DNA from: Nocardia acididurans | GTDB taxonomy: Bacteria; Actinomycetota; Actinomycetes; Mycobacteriales; Mycobacteriaceae | Reading direction: 5' to 3' | NCBI RefSeq assembly: GCF_016741815.1 | Contig: NZ_JAERRJ010000010.1 | Location: 310,001-374,000, forward strand | Length of the DNA: 64,000 bases | Shown here: positions 26,174 to 34,244 of the stretch, in pieces | Numbering within the stretch: the first letter of the stretch is position 1 | How the letters are laid out: each line of letters starts with the position of its first letter | Program-made: the position numbers and the translations under genes | The notes under the pieces: generated by a model | Told to the model about the DNA's origin: nothing | What the model saw: only the letters and a program-made list of their open reading frames with translations | The model's database searches: none

Positions 26174-26254
26174 ATGAGCGAGCGTAGCGAGCGAATAGAA
26201 GGCACAGCGCGCATCGCGCATGACGGCGCCGAGCGAAGCGAGGGGCCGTCATGA
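26174..26254 (+). repeat. GAGCG-N-AGCGAG repeat element containing a 26-codon upstream frame
   Basis: GAGCGTAGCGAGCG (26180-26193) and GAGCGAAGCGAG (26231-26242) lie 50 bp apart. The element reads as a 26-codon frame from ATG 26174 (MSERSERIEGT...) whose TGA (26252-26254) overlaps the ATG of the next gene. A related block, GAGCGACGCGAGCG, lies at 47071-47084 just inside argR. Such repeats seem to sit at gene starts in this group of organisms; whether the small frame is translated is unknown. Confidence 0.5.
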
Positions 26255-26754
26255 GCGATTCCACGGGGTTGGCGGGGGAATTGGCGAAACTGTCCGATGC
26301 CGAGCTGGCGGCGGTGGTGGAGGCCGCGACCGACGGCCGGGCCGGGCTGGCGGCGCTGCACGCGGTGGCCGCGTCGGTGGCGGCCACGGTGGGTCATGCG
26401 CCCGCGGCGGTGATTGTGAGTAGTGACACTCCGATCGATGCGGAGGTGGTGCCCGCGGTGACGCCGGGCACATATGGGCAGGTCGGGGCCGTGCCGGGAG
26501 TGTCTGGGTTACCGGTGGCTGGGACAGGTGTGCCGTCCGGGGCGGATGGTGGCGGGTATACGACATCCGGCGTCCCTACTTTCGAGTCAGTTCGCGATAA
26601 GGTCGAGCAGCGCTACGGCACGGCGCAGGGGATGGGCGAACTAGATCGGCAGACACCCACCGGCCGTAGCGCCGACGAACAGTGGGATGCGCGGGCCAAA
26701 GCCGCGCGGGAGCGTCTGGAACAGATACGGAAATCGGTGCACGGCAACGATTGA
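26251..26754 (+). CDS. Hypothetical protein, Ala/Gly-rich linker between two helical parts
   Basis: A 167-residue protein with an N-terminal helical part (LAGELAKLSDAELAAVVEAA), a Gly/Pro/Val-rich low-complexity middle (about residues 62-105) and a charged C-terminal helix (WDARAKAARERLEQIRKSVH). No family recognised, no signal peptide. Its ATG overlaps the stop of the 26-codon repeat-borne frame. The next gene starts 43 nt downstream on the same strand, so a joint function is likely but unknown. Confidence 0.65.
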   Translation: MSDSTGLAGELAKLSDAELAAVVEAATDGRAGLAALHAVAASVAATVGHAPAAVIVSSDTPIDAEVVPAVTPGTYGQVGAVPGVSGLPVAGTGVPSGADGGGYTTSGVPTFESVRDKVEQRYGTAQGMGELDRQTPTGRSADEQWDARAKAARERLEQIRKSVHGND

Positions 26755-26797
26755 CGGCTGGTCCCGGCGGTCCGTTTTATCGAATGGGCGGAAACCT

Positions 26798-27835
26798 GTG
26801 ACCGAACCGCGCGAGATCGCCGAACGGCTGCTCGACCTGCAAGTGGACTACATCGTCGCCGAGGTGACCGGCGAGCGCTTCGCCGAGGTGATCGCCCGCG
26901 ACACCGACGCGGTGATCGGTATCGCGGACACCATCATCTTCCGTGACGTGGTCGAGGTCGAGCAGGCCAAGCAGACCGTCGCGAATGTCATCGACCACAT
27001 CGGCGGCAGCCCGGTGCTGCGCGAACTGGTCGGCACCTTCGCCGACTCGATCTACGACAATATCGCCGAGAACAATGAGTACACCCTCGGTGACGTCGTC
27101 GAACGCGAGCCGGTCGAACAGCTGCTGGAGAAGATCTTCGGCATGCACCAGGCGCAGGAGCGCATCCTCGAGCGCCTCACCGACAGCCCGCTGGTGGCCA
27201 CCGTCGCCTCCAAGTTCGTCGATCATCTGATCAACGACTTCATGGAGACCAACAAGCAGCTCGCGGGCAAGATCCCGGGCGTCGGCTCGCTGGTGTCGCT
27301 GGGCACCTCGGCCGCCAAGCAGGCCCGCAAGGCCGCCGAGAAGGCCGCCGGCGAAGGCAGCTTCCTCGGCGAAATGGCAGGCAAGGGTGCGGCTTTCGCG
27401 CTCAAGCGCACCAACAACGCCATTCGCGACATGCTGCGCAACGCGCCCGTGCACGACGCCGCCATGGAGTTCTGGGATCTGCACGCCGGTGAACCGGTGA
27501 GCGGCCTGAGGGAATACCTGTCCCAGAAGGATCTGCACGAGCTGGCGCTGATCATCTACCAGATCGCCGTCACCACCCGCGAGAAGGAGTACTTCAGCGA
27601 GCTCGTGGCCGAATGCGTCGAGGTGTTCTTCGACAAGTACGGCGACCACACGCTGGCGGCCATGCTGCCCGAACTGGGCCTGTCCAATGAGACCATCGCG
27701 AACGAGATCCTGCGCTACGGCCCGGCCGTGGTGGAGGCCGCCAAGCGAAACGGCGTGCTGGCCAAGCTGATTCGGGAGCGGCTGGAACCGTTCTTCCTCT
27801 CCGAGCCGGTGCTCGCGGTCCTCGCCGGCAACTGA
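26798..27835 (+). CDS. Conserved all-helical protein of unknown function
   Basis: A 345-residue acidic protein, predicted almost entirely alpha-helical, with a Lys/Ala-rich amphipathic segment near the middle (GTSAAKQARKAAEKAAGEGS) and otherwise long regular helices (DLHELALIIYQIAVTTREKE). No signal peptide or clear membrane helix. GTG 26798 is the likely start (GGGCGGAAACCT upstream). A strong hairpin terminator follows at 27851. I recall similar proteins in Nocardia and Mycobacterium without assigned function. Confidence 0.75.
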   Translation: MTEPREIAERLLDLQVDYIVAEVTGERFAEVIARDTDAVIGIADTIIFRDVVEVEQAKQTVANVIDHIGGSPVLRELVGTFADSIYDNIAENNEYTLGDVVEREPVEQLLEKIFGMHQAQERILERLTDSPLVATVASKFVDHLINDFMETNKQLAGKIPGVGSLVSLGTSAAKQARKAAEKAAGEGSFLGEMAGKGAAFALKRTNNAIRDMLRNAPVHDAAMEFWDLHAGEPVSGLREYLSQKDLHELALIIYQIAVTTREKEYFSELVAECVEVFFDKYGDHTLAAMLPELGLSNETIANEILRYGPAVVEAAKRNGVLAKLIRERLEPFFLSEPVLAVLAGN

Positions 27836-27850
27836 GTCCCATGGCGAATC

Positions 27851-27881
27851 CGGGCCGGGCGCCGATCTGGTGCCCGGCCCG
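27851..27881 (+). terminator. Terminator after the all-helical protein gene
   Basis: A 13-bp stem (27851-27863 with 27869-27881; one G-U pair) and loop GATCT lie 15 bp after the stop at 27835. Its presence argues that the next coding region starts downstream of it, at 27970, not at the in-frame ATG 27841. Confidence 0.8.
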
Positions 27882-27969
27882 TGTCCTATCCGTGGTCCCG
27901 CGACTCGCCGCGCAGGCAGTGCGCCTGTGGGGCACAGTGGTATCAGGCGGCGCCGAAGGGAGGACCACC

Positions 27970-28329
27970 GTGGAACTGCCCCTCATCGGTCAGCGCCTCC
28001 GGGTCCGGTCCGCCGATCCGCTGCTGATCGTCGAGGCCGGGGACTACGAACTGCACCTGGAAGGCGAACTGGCCGTGCACAGTCCGGATGCGCCCACCCT
28101 GCACCGGATTCCGGGGGAACCGCACACCGAGGAGCTGCTCGAGGCGCTCGACGGTGAGATCACCTATGCCGCGGCCACTTCCGAGGGGCAGTTGCGCATC
28201 GATCTGGATTCCGGGCATCGGATCGTGGTGGAGCCGGATCGCTTCTTCGAAGCCTGGACCGTCACCGCGCCCGGCCGCTTCCTGGTGGTGTGCATGCCGG
28301 GTGGCGAATTGGCCCGCTGGTCGGAGTGA
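27970..28329 (+). CDS. Small hypothetical protein (DUF6188-like)
   Basis: The likely product is 119 residues from GTG 27970 (VELPLIGQRLRVRSADPLLI), with GGGAGG nine bases upstream. It is beta-rich with an acidic middle (HTEELLEALDGEITYAAATS) and a C-terminal segment FEAWTVTAPGRFLVVCMPGG. It resembles small actinobacterial DUF6188 proteins from memory; function unknown. An in-frame ATG at 27841 is rejected because a terminator hairpin lies between. The stop touches the end of the convergent ridA gene (28329/28330). Confidence 0.7.
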   Translation: MELPLIGQRLRVRSADPLLIVEAGDYELHLEGELAVHSPDAPTLHRIPGEPHTEELLEALDGEITYAAATSEGQLRIDLDSGHRIVVEPDRFFEAWTVTAPGRFLVVCMPGGELARWSE

Positions 28330-28737
28330 TCAGTCCGCGACGATGGCGATGCCGTCGATCTCGACGAGCATCTCCGCGCGCGGCAGTCCGGTGAAAACGG
28401 TTGTGCGGCTGGGCAGGACGTCACCGGTGGTGTGCTCGGTGACGAATGCGCCGTAGGCGTCGTTCATGATCGGGAAGTCCTCCCGCTTGGTGAGGTAGAC
28501 GCGCAGCATCACCACATCGTCGAAGCTCGCCCCGCTCGCCTCCACGATCGCCTTCACATTCTCCAGCGTCCGAATCGTCTGCGCGGCAACATCACCCGGG
28601 TACAGGTAGTCGTTGGTGACCGGGTCCACCGGCCCCTGCCCGGACACCTGCACGAACGGTCCCTTGCGCACGCCCTGCGAGAACGTGTGCGCGGGCGCGG
28701 GGGCGGCGGTGGTGCGGACGGCGATCTTCTCACTCAT
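28330..28737 (-). CDS. ridA: RidA-family enamine/imine deaminase
   Basis: A 135-residue YjgF/YER057c/UK114 protein. Visible family features are the GPVDPVTN loop, the Arg in VMLRVYLTKREDF that binds the substrate carboxylate, and the C-terminal AEMLVEIDGIAIV. RidA proteins hydrolyse reactive enamines/imines released by PLP-dependent dehydratases to the keto acid and ammonia. It is the third gene of the kdgK-iclR-ridA operon (8-bp overlap with iclR) and is probably matched to the PLP deaminase encoded divergently at 30680. Confidence 0.9.
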   Translation of the reverse strand: MSEKIAVRTTAAPAPAHTFSQGVRKGPFVQVSGQGPVDPVTNDYLYPGDVAAQTIRTLENVKAIVEASGASFDDVVMLRVYLTKREDFPIMNDAYGAFVTEHTTGDVLPSRTTVFTGLPRAEMLVEIDGIAIVAD

Positions 28738-29503
28738 GGTCGGCCTTTCGTTGACGGATGCTCGGGCTCCAGCCGAGCTCGGCGGATATGGCATCGGCGG
28801 TGGCCCGGACCTCGGGCAGTTTGCCCAGCACCTGGTCGTGGTCCAGCAGCATGTCCGGCACCGACATGGACAGCGCGGCCACCACCGCGCCGGTGCCGTC
28901 GTGAATCGGGACGCCGACGCAGTTCACGAAGCTCTCGTGCTCCTCGTGGTCCTCGGCGAAGCCCTGCGCCGCAACGAGTTCCAGCTCCTTCAGATACTGG
29001 TCGGCATCGCGGATGGTGCGGTCGGTGAAGGGCCGGTAGTCCAGTGCTTCGGCGATGGCGCGCCACCGGGCGCGCGGCTGCGCGGACACCAGCACCTTGC
29101 CGACGGCCGTGCAGTGCAGCGGCGCGGGTCGCCCGATGCGCGAGTACATGCGCACGCTCTGGGTGGCGTCGAGCTTGTCGATGTAGACGGCCTCGCCCGA
29201 CTCGTAGGTGGCCAGGTGAATGGTCTGCCCGGTGGAGGCGTTGAGCGCCACCAGATGTGGCCGCGCCACCGTGCGCACGTCCCGGCTCTCCAGCGAATGG
29301 TTGGCCAGTTCGAACAGCCGGGAGCCGAGCCGGTAGCGATGCTCGGCGTCATGGGTGACGAAGCGCTGCGCCTCCATGGTCTGCAGCAGTCGCAGCACGG
29401 TCGACTTGTGCACCGACAGCTGGGTTGCCAACTGGTCCAAGGTTTTCGATTCCTCGCCGAGGGCGGTGAGGATGGTCAGCGCGCGTTGCAGGCTCTGGCT
29501 CAT
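28730..29503 (-). CDS. IclR-family transcriptional regulator (KdgR-like)
   Basis: A 257-residue IclR protein: winged HTH (LDQLATQLSVHKSTVLRLLQ, about residues 22-41) and the C-terminal effector domain (VRMYSRIGRPAPLHCTAVGK, FAEDHEEHESFVNCVGVPIH). IclR members control aldonic, uronic and aromatic acid catabolism and sense pathway intermediates; KdgR senses 2-keto-3-deoxygluconate. It overlaps kdgK by 4 bp (ATGA) and ridA by 8 bp. Twelve-bp direct repeats in the divergent promoter at 30595-30627 are the likely binding site. Confidence 0.9.
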   Translation of the reverse strand: MSQSLQRALTILTALGEESKTLDQLATQLSVHKSTVLRLLQTMEAQRFVTHDAEHRYRLGSRLFELANHSLESRDVRTVARPHLVALNASTGQTIHLATYESGEAVYIDKLDATQSVRMYSRIGRPAPLHCTAVGKVLVSAQPRARWRAIAEALDYRPFTDRTIRDADQYLKELELVAAQGFAEDHEEHESFVNCVGVPIHDGTGAVVAALSMSVPDMLLDHDQVLGKLPEVRATADAISAELGWSPSIRQRKADHE

Positions 29504-30534
29504 GAGGCCACATTCTCGGCTATGCGCCCGTAGTGCAGTGCACCCCATTCGTTCTCGGGTAGCGCGGCGTACGCGGCGAGGGCCGGCAGGGGCGGCAGGG
29601 CCGCGAAATCGCCGGTGCCGGTGAGGGCGGCGGCCGCGCAGAGGTGTCCGAAGCGCAGCAGCTGTTCGTGCGGGCGGCCCTGCAGCAGTGCGGCCAGGTA
29701 GCCGCCCGCGAAAGCGTCTCCCGCGCCGATTCTCTCGGTGATCTCCAGGGTGAGCGCGGGCACCTCGAGATGGTCGTCGCCGAGGAATCCGGTGACGGAG
29801 TGCTTGTCGTTCTTGACGATCAGGTGCCGCGGCTGCGGGAAGAGCTTGCGTAGCCGTGCGGGATCTCCGGTGCCGAAGACGATTTCGGCCTCGTCCGCGC
29901 CGACGAAGGCCACATCGCAGGTGCGCAGATGCCGGGCCAGCACGTCGGCGGGGGAGTCGGTGCGCCGATTCCACAGGGCGGGACGGTAGTTCAGGTCGAA
30001 GCTGAGGAGCCGTCCGCGTCGCGGCAGCCAGCCCAGCGCCTCGGTCAGCGCGGTGGCCGTGGGGGAGAGGGCCGTGGTGATGCCGGTGGTGTGGATGAGT
30101 TCGCAGCCGTCCAGCAGATATCCGGCGGCGTCGAGATCGCCGGGGGACAGGGCGCTGGCGGCGGATCCGCTGCGGTAGTACAGCATTCGGCTCGCTCCGG
30201 CGGCCAGATCGTGCGGCAGCCGGGAGCCGCTGCCGCGCTCCTTCACGTACACGGCGGTGGGCCGCTCCGAATCCACGGTCACGGCGGCGGTGTTCACCCC
30301 GCGCTCGTCGAGCTGACGGCGCAGGTACCGGCCGAACCCGTCGTCGCCGACGCGGGAGACCCACGCGGTGGGCACCCCCAGTTGCGCGAGGACGGCGGCG
30401 ACATTCGCCTCCGCGCCGCCCGCGCCGCGCTCGAAGACGGGGGAGTCCTCGAGCGGTCCGGGACGGGCGATGAGGACGGCGAGTCCTTCGCCGACGGTGA
30501 CCGCGCGAGGGCGGGCCGGCGTAGGGCGGGTCAC
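29500..30534 (-). CDS. kdgK: PfkB-family sugar kinase, probable 2-keto-3-deoxygluconate kinase
   Basis: The 344-residue ribokinase-fold enzyme has the N-terminal substrate motif RGAGGAEANVAAVLAQLG (about residues 37-54) and the C-terminal PfkB signature ITERIGAGDAFAGGYLAALL with the catalytic Asp in GAGDAF. The internal FDLNYRPALW is typical of KDG kinases. It would phosphorylate KDG to KDPG, the substrate of the aldolase encoded at 33617. GTG 30534 with AAGGAG six bases upstream is the start. It leads the minus-strand kdgK-iclR-ridA operon from a promoter with TTGCGT (30606-30601), a 17-bp spacer and TATTGT (30583-30578). Confidence 0.87.
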   Translation of the reverse strand: MTRPTPARPRAVTVGEGLAVLIARPGPLEDSPVFERGAGGAEANVAAVLAQLGVPTAWVSRVGDDGFGRYLRRQLDERGVNTAAVTVDSERPTAVYVKERGSGSRLPHDLAAGASRMLYYRSGSAASALSPGDLDAAGYLLDGCELIHTTGITTALSPTATALTEALGWLPRRGRLLSFDLNYRPALWNRRTDSPADVLARHLRTCDVAFVGADEAEIVFGTGDPARLRKLFPQPRHLIVKNDKHSVTGFLGDDHLEVPALTLEITERIGAGDAFAGGYLAALLQGRPHEQLLRFGHLCAAAALTGTGDFAALPPLPALAAYAALPENEWGALHYGRIAENVAS

Positions 30535-30577
30535 ACGAATCTCCTTCGATTCCTTGCGGCTGTCGTGGTCAGTGTGC

Positions 30578-30627
30578 ACAATAACCACCAGAAACAGAAT
30601 ACGCAACGAGTGTTGCAGAATATGCAA
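30578..30627. promoter_or_regulatory. Divergent promoter with 12-bp direct repeats, probable IclR operator
   Basis: CAGAATACGCAA (30595-30606) and CAGAATATGCAA (30616-30627) differ by one base and start exactly 21 bp apart, so they face the same side of the helix. GCAAC-GAGT-GTTGC (30603-30616) forms a dyad across them. The minus-strand promoter TTGCGT-N17-TATTGT (30606 to 30578) overlaps the first copy. This single regulatory block separates the two arms of the catabolic locus. Confidence 0.6.
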
Positions 30628-30679
30628 TGCAGAGATGCTATTGAATTCTGCGGAAGCGCAATCGACTGGAAGGAGCGCC

Positions 30680-31996
30680 GTGGCCATCGACAAAGACGTC
30701 GTCGCAGCGCTGGACGAGCGAATTCTCGGCCCGGAACACAAATCGCTGCCGCCGACGGCCTGGGGTCGCACGGTCCGCGAATTCCTGGACTCGGCACCGG
30801 CCCTGGCGGATCTGGAAACCCCGATCCTCACCATCGACCGGACGGCCATGGAGTCCAATCTCGCCGTCATGGCCGACTGGGCCGCCGCCGCGGGCGTCCG
30901 CCTGGCCCCGCACGGCAAGACCACCATGGCCCCGCAGCTGTGGGCCCGCCAGCTGGAAACCGGCTCCTGGGCCATCACTCTGGCCACCATCTGGCAGGTG
31001 CAGGTGGCCCGCTCCTTCGGCGTCGGCCGCGTGGTCCTCGCCAACACCCTGGTCGACCCCGTCGGATTGCGGTGGCTCGCAGGAGAACTCGCGAAGGACC
31101 CGGATTTCGAGTTCCTCAGCTGGGTCGACGGCGTGGCCACCGTGCGCGAGATGGAACGGCATCTGGCCGCCGCCCCGGCGGGCGTGCGCGTGCCGGTGAT
31201 CGTGGAACTCGGTGGCCCGCACGGTCGTACCGGTGCGCGCGGGCTGGCCGCGGCACTCGAGGTGGCCGAAGCCGTCCATCACTCGCCCCGGCTGATCCTG
31301 GCCGGAGTCGGCGGCTACGAAGGCGCGCTCGCACACGACCGCTCACCGGAAGGTCTCGCGGCCGTGCGCGACTACCTCGAGGAGGTCGCGCGGCTGCACC
31401 GTGAACTCGCCGCGGCGGGGCGCTACGCGGACCGCGACGGAAGTCCCGCTGTCGTGACGGCCGGCGGTAGCGCCTACCCCGATCTGGTGGTGGAGCACCT
31501 GGCCGGGCTGGCCGATGAGGAAGGCGCGCAGGGCGTTCCGACCGCGGTGGTGCTGCGGTCGGGCGCGTACCTCATTCACGATGACGGCTTCTACTCCGGC
31601 ATCTCGCCGCTGGCGGACGGGCACACCGACCGGCCGCTGCGGTCGGCCATGCACGGGTGGGCGCGGACGGTGTCGCGTCCCGAACCCGAACTCGCCCTGC
31701 TGGATGCGGGCAAACGCGATCTGCCTTTCGATGAGGGGCTGCCGGTCCCGCAGCGTATTGCGGGACCGGCAGCGGCAGAACTGAATTCGGCCGCGACGGT
31801 GTCGGCCCTCAACGACCAGCACACCTTCCTGCGACTGCCCGGCGGCGCGGAAGCCGAGGTGCCCGTGGGCAGTGTGGTGCGGCTGGGGTTGTCGCATCCG
31901 TGCACGGCGTTCGACAAGTGGCGGCTGATCCCGGTGATCGACAGCGCGGACGCCGAGTCGCCGCGGGTCGTCGATCTCGTGCACACCTTCTTCTGA
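30680..31996 (+). CDS. DSD1/D-threonine-aldolase-fold PLP enzyme, candidate D-glucosaminate deaminase
   Basis: A 438-residue fold-III PLP enzyme: the PLP lysine is in APHGKTTMAP (about residue 80, the Ala-racemase-like barrel), a Ser/Gly phosphate-binding region follows (VTAGGSAYPDL), and the C-terminal metal motif LSHPCTAFDKW holds the His and Cys that bind zinc in DSD1-type enzymes. Known relatives are D-serine dehydratases, D-threonine aldolases and D-glucosaminate dehydratase, which converts D-glucosaminate to KDG and ammonia. Neighbouring KDG kinase, KDPG aldolase and ridA favour the last role. GTG 30680 has AAGGAG six bases upstream. Confidence 0.85.
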   Translation: MAIDKDVVAALDERILGPEHKSLPPTAWGRTVREFLDSAPALADLETPILTIDRTAMESNLAVMADWAAAAGVRLAPHGKTTMAPQLWARQLETGSWAITLATIWQVQVARSFGVGRVVLANTLVDPVGLRWLAGELAKDPDFEFLSWVDGVATVREMERHLAAAPAGVRVPVIVELGGPHGRTGARGLAAALEVAEAVHHSPRLILAGVGGYEGALAHDRSPEGLAAVRDYLEEVARLHRELAAAGRYADRDGSPAVVTAGGSAYPDLVVEHLAGLADEEGAQGVPTAVVLRSGAYLIHDDGFYSGISPLADGHTDRPLRSAMHGWARTVSRPEPELALLDAGKRDLPFDEGLPVPQRIAGPAAAELNSAATVSALNDQHTFLRLPGGAEAEVPVGSVVRLGLSHPCTAFDKWRLIPVIDSADAESPRVVDLVHTFF

Positions 31997-32009
31997 TCGG
32001 CGGAAACAC

Positions 32010-33620
32010 ATGGCCGACTTGCTTATTCGTGATATCGACATCATCGACGGCAGCGGGGACCTGCGCTATCGAGGCGATGTCCTGGTCGACGGCGGCCGGA
32101 TCGCCGAGATCGGTGCGCCGGGGACGCTCGGCGGCGCCGACCGGATCATCGCGGAACCGAATCTGGCGCTCGCGCCGGGCTTCATCGACATGCACGCCCA
32201 CTCCGATCTGCATCTGCTCACCGAACCGGGGCATTTCCCGAAGGTGAGCCAGGGCATCACCACCGAGGTGATCGGGCAGGACGGTTTGTCCTACGCACCG
32301 ATCGACGACGCCGCGCTGGCGGTGGTGCGGCGGCAGATCGCCGGGTGGAACGGCAATCCCGCCGGGTTCGAGGTCGACTGGCGCACGGTCGGTGAGTATC
32401 TCGACCGGCTCGACGCGGGCATCACCCCGAATGCCGCCTATCTGGTCCCGCAGGGCACCCTGCGCATGCTCGTGGTGGGCACCGAGAAACGGCCCGCCAC
32501 ACCGGAAGAGATCCGCGCCATGCGGGAGCTGCTGGCGCAGGGGCTGGCCGAGGGCGCGGTGGGCATGTCGAGCGGCCTCACCTACACCCCCGGAATGTAC
32601 GCGGACACAGCCGAACTGGCCGCCCTGTGCGAGGTGGTCGCCGAGGCGGGCGGCTTCTACGCCCCGCACACCCGCTCCTACGGTGCGGGCGCGCTGGAGT
32701 CCTATGCCGAGATGATGGGCCTGGCCCGCAGCACCGGCTGCGCCCTGCATCTCACGCACGCCACCATGAACTTCGGCGTGAACCGCGGGCGCGCACCGGA
32801 ATTGCTCGATCTCATCGCCGAGGCGCGCGCCGAGGGCTGTGACATCACCCTGGACACCTACCCGTATCTGCCGGGCGCGACCACGCTGTCCGCGCTGCTG
32901 CCGAGCTGGGCCATGTCCGGTGGCCCGGATGCCGCGCTGGCGCGGCTGGCCGATCCGGAGCTGCGCGAGCGCATCGTGGCCGATGTGAACGTGCACGGCT
33001 CCGACGGCTGCCACGGCGTCACGGTCGAATGGGAGACCATCCAGATCAGCGGCGTCGGCAATCCCGAACTGTCGGAGTATGTGGGCCGCACGGTGGACGA
33101 GATCGCCGCCGATCAGGGGCGTCCGCCCACCGAGGTGTTCTTCGACCTGCTGGCCCGGGATGAGCTGGCCACCAGCATCCTTCAGCATGTCGGGCATGAG
33201 GAGAACGTGCGCGCGATCATGCGCGATCCGGGGCATATGGGCGGCAGTGATGCCCTGCTCGCCCCGGCCCGCCCGCACCCGCGGGCGTGGGGCACGTTCC
33301 CGCGCTACCTCGGCCACTATGTGCGCGAGCTGGGTCTGCTTGGTCTCGAGGAGTGCGTCAACCACCTGACCGCACGCCCGGCCCAGCGCCTGCGGTTGCG
33401 TGATCGCGGCCTGATCCGTGCCGGACACGCCGCCGATCTGGTGCTGTTCGATCCCGAAACCGTCATCGACACAGCCACTTTCGACGACCCCAAACAGCAG
33501 TGTCGCGGCATCCCGTACGTGATCGTCAACGGCCGGATGGCCATCGACGGCGGCAAGCCCACCGGCGTCCGCGCCGGGCGCTCGCTGCGCATGAATTCCA
33601 GTGAAAGGCAGACACGTTGA
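32010..33620 (+). CDS. D-aminoacylase-family amidohydrolase, candidate N-acetyl-D-glucosaminate deacetylase
   Basis: A 536-residue amidohydrolase with metal motif GFIDMHAHSD (about residues 55-64), TTEVIGQDGLSYAP where many relatives have GNCG, later metal ligands in HLTHATMNFG and the catalytic Asp in MGGSDALL. Members remove acyl groups from N-acyl-D-amino acids; C2 of N-acetyl-D-glucosaminate has the D-amino-acid configuration. It follows the DSD1-like gene after 13 nt and overlaps the KDPG aldolase gene by 4 bp, so deacylation probably precedes deamination in one pathway. No signal peptide, hence cytoplasmic. Confidence 0.85.
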   Translation: MADLLIRDIDIIDGSGDLRYRGDVLVDGGRIAEIGAPGTLGGADRIIAEPNLALAPGFIDMHAHSDLHLLTEPGHFPKVSQGITTEVIGQDGLSYAPIDDAALAVVRRQIAGWNGNPAGFEVDWRTVGEYLDRLDAGITPNAAYLVPQGTLRMLVVGTEKRPATPEEIRAMRELLAQGLAEGAVGMSSGLTYTPGMYADTAELAALCEVVAEAGGFYAPHTRSYGAGALESYAEMMGLARSTGCALHLTHATMNFGVNRGRAPELLDLIAEARAEGCDITLDTYPYLPGATTLSALLPSWAMSGGPDAALARLADPELRERIVADVNVHGSDGCHGVTVEWETIQISGVGNPELSEYVGRTVDEIAADQGRPPTEVFFDLLARDELATSILQHVGHEENVRAIMRDPGHMGGSDALLAPARPHPRAWGTFPRYLGHYVRELGLLGLEECVNHLTARPAQRLRLRDRGLIRAGHAADLVLFDPETVIDTATFDDPKQQCRGIPYVIVNGRMAIDGGKPTGVRAGRSLRMNSSERQTR

Positions 33621-34237
33621 GTACCGCCATGGATGTCATCCGCGCCGACCGCGTGCTGACCGTGGTTCGCGCGCCCGAGATCCCGGATCCGGTGGCGCTC
33701 GCGGAAACGCTGGCCGAGAACGGAATCCGGGCTCTGGAGCTGACCTTCACCACCCCCGGCGTGCTCGACTGCCTGCGCAAGGCGGCGGCCGTCGAGGCGG
33801 CCGTGGTGGGCGCGGGCACCGTGCTCACCGCCGAGCAGGCCGCGGCCGCCATCGACGCGGGCGCGCGCTTCCTGGTCACCCCCGGCATTCGGGAAGAGGT
33901 CGCGGATGTGGCCGCCCGCAACGACATTCCGGTCGTGATGGGCGCGTTCACGCCCTCGGAGGTGATGCGCGCCGTCGATCTCGGCGCGGACGCGGTCAAG
34001 ATCTTCCCGGCCAAGGCGCTGGGCCCCGGCTATCTGAAGGATCTGCACGGTCCCTTCCCGGACGTGGAGCTGATTCCCTCCGGCGGCGTGAACGCCGCCA
34101 ATGCCGCCGAATTCCTCGCGCACGGCGCGGTGGCCGTCACCGCCGGCACCGATGTCGTCGCACCCTCCGATGTCGCGGCGGGCCGGTGGTCCGAGATCGC
34201 CTCCCGCGCGGCGTCTTTCGTTCGATCCCTGAAGTGA
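33617..34237 (+). CDS. eda: KDPG/KHG aldolase
   Basis: A 206-residue class I aldolase: catalytic Glu in IRALELTFTTPG (about residue 40), Schiff-base Lys in DAVKIFPAKALGP (about residue 129) and the phosphate-binding loop PSGGVNAANAAEFL. It cleaves KDPG to pyruvate and glyceraldehyde-3-phosphate. The start is probably TTG 33617, whose bases overlap the TGA of the deacylase gene; ATG 33629 is the alternative. There is no Entner-Doudoroff dehydratase (edd) nearby, so KDPG must come from the KDG kinase of the divergent operon. Confidence 0.93.
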   Translation: MSTAMDVIRADRVLTVVRAPEIPDPVALAETLAENGIRALELTFTTPGVLDCLRKAAAVEAAVVGAGTVLTAEQAAAAIDAGARFLVTPGIREEVADVAARNDIPVVMGAFTPSEVMRAVDLGADAVKIFPAKALGPGYLKDLHGPFPDVELIPSGGVNAANAAEFLAHGAVAVTAGTDVVAPSDVAAGRWSEIASRAASFVRSLK

Positions 34238-34244
34238 GGTAACC

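Noticed and set aside
27841..27969. Longer version of the DUF6188-like protein starting at ATG 27841
   Set aside because: A 13-bp terminator hairpin lies inside this segment and a better start with a ribosome site is at 27970.
29500..31140. A 546-residue version of the sugar kinase extending across the divergent promoter
   Set aside because: The extension covers the operator repeats and the divergent deaminase gene; GTG 30534 has a ribosome site and starts the PfkB fold correctly.
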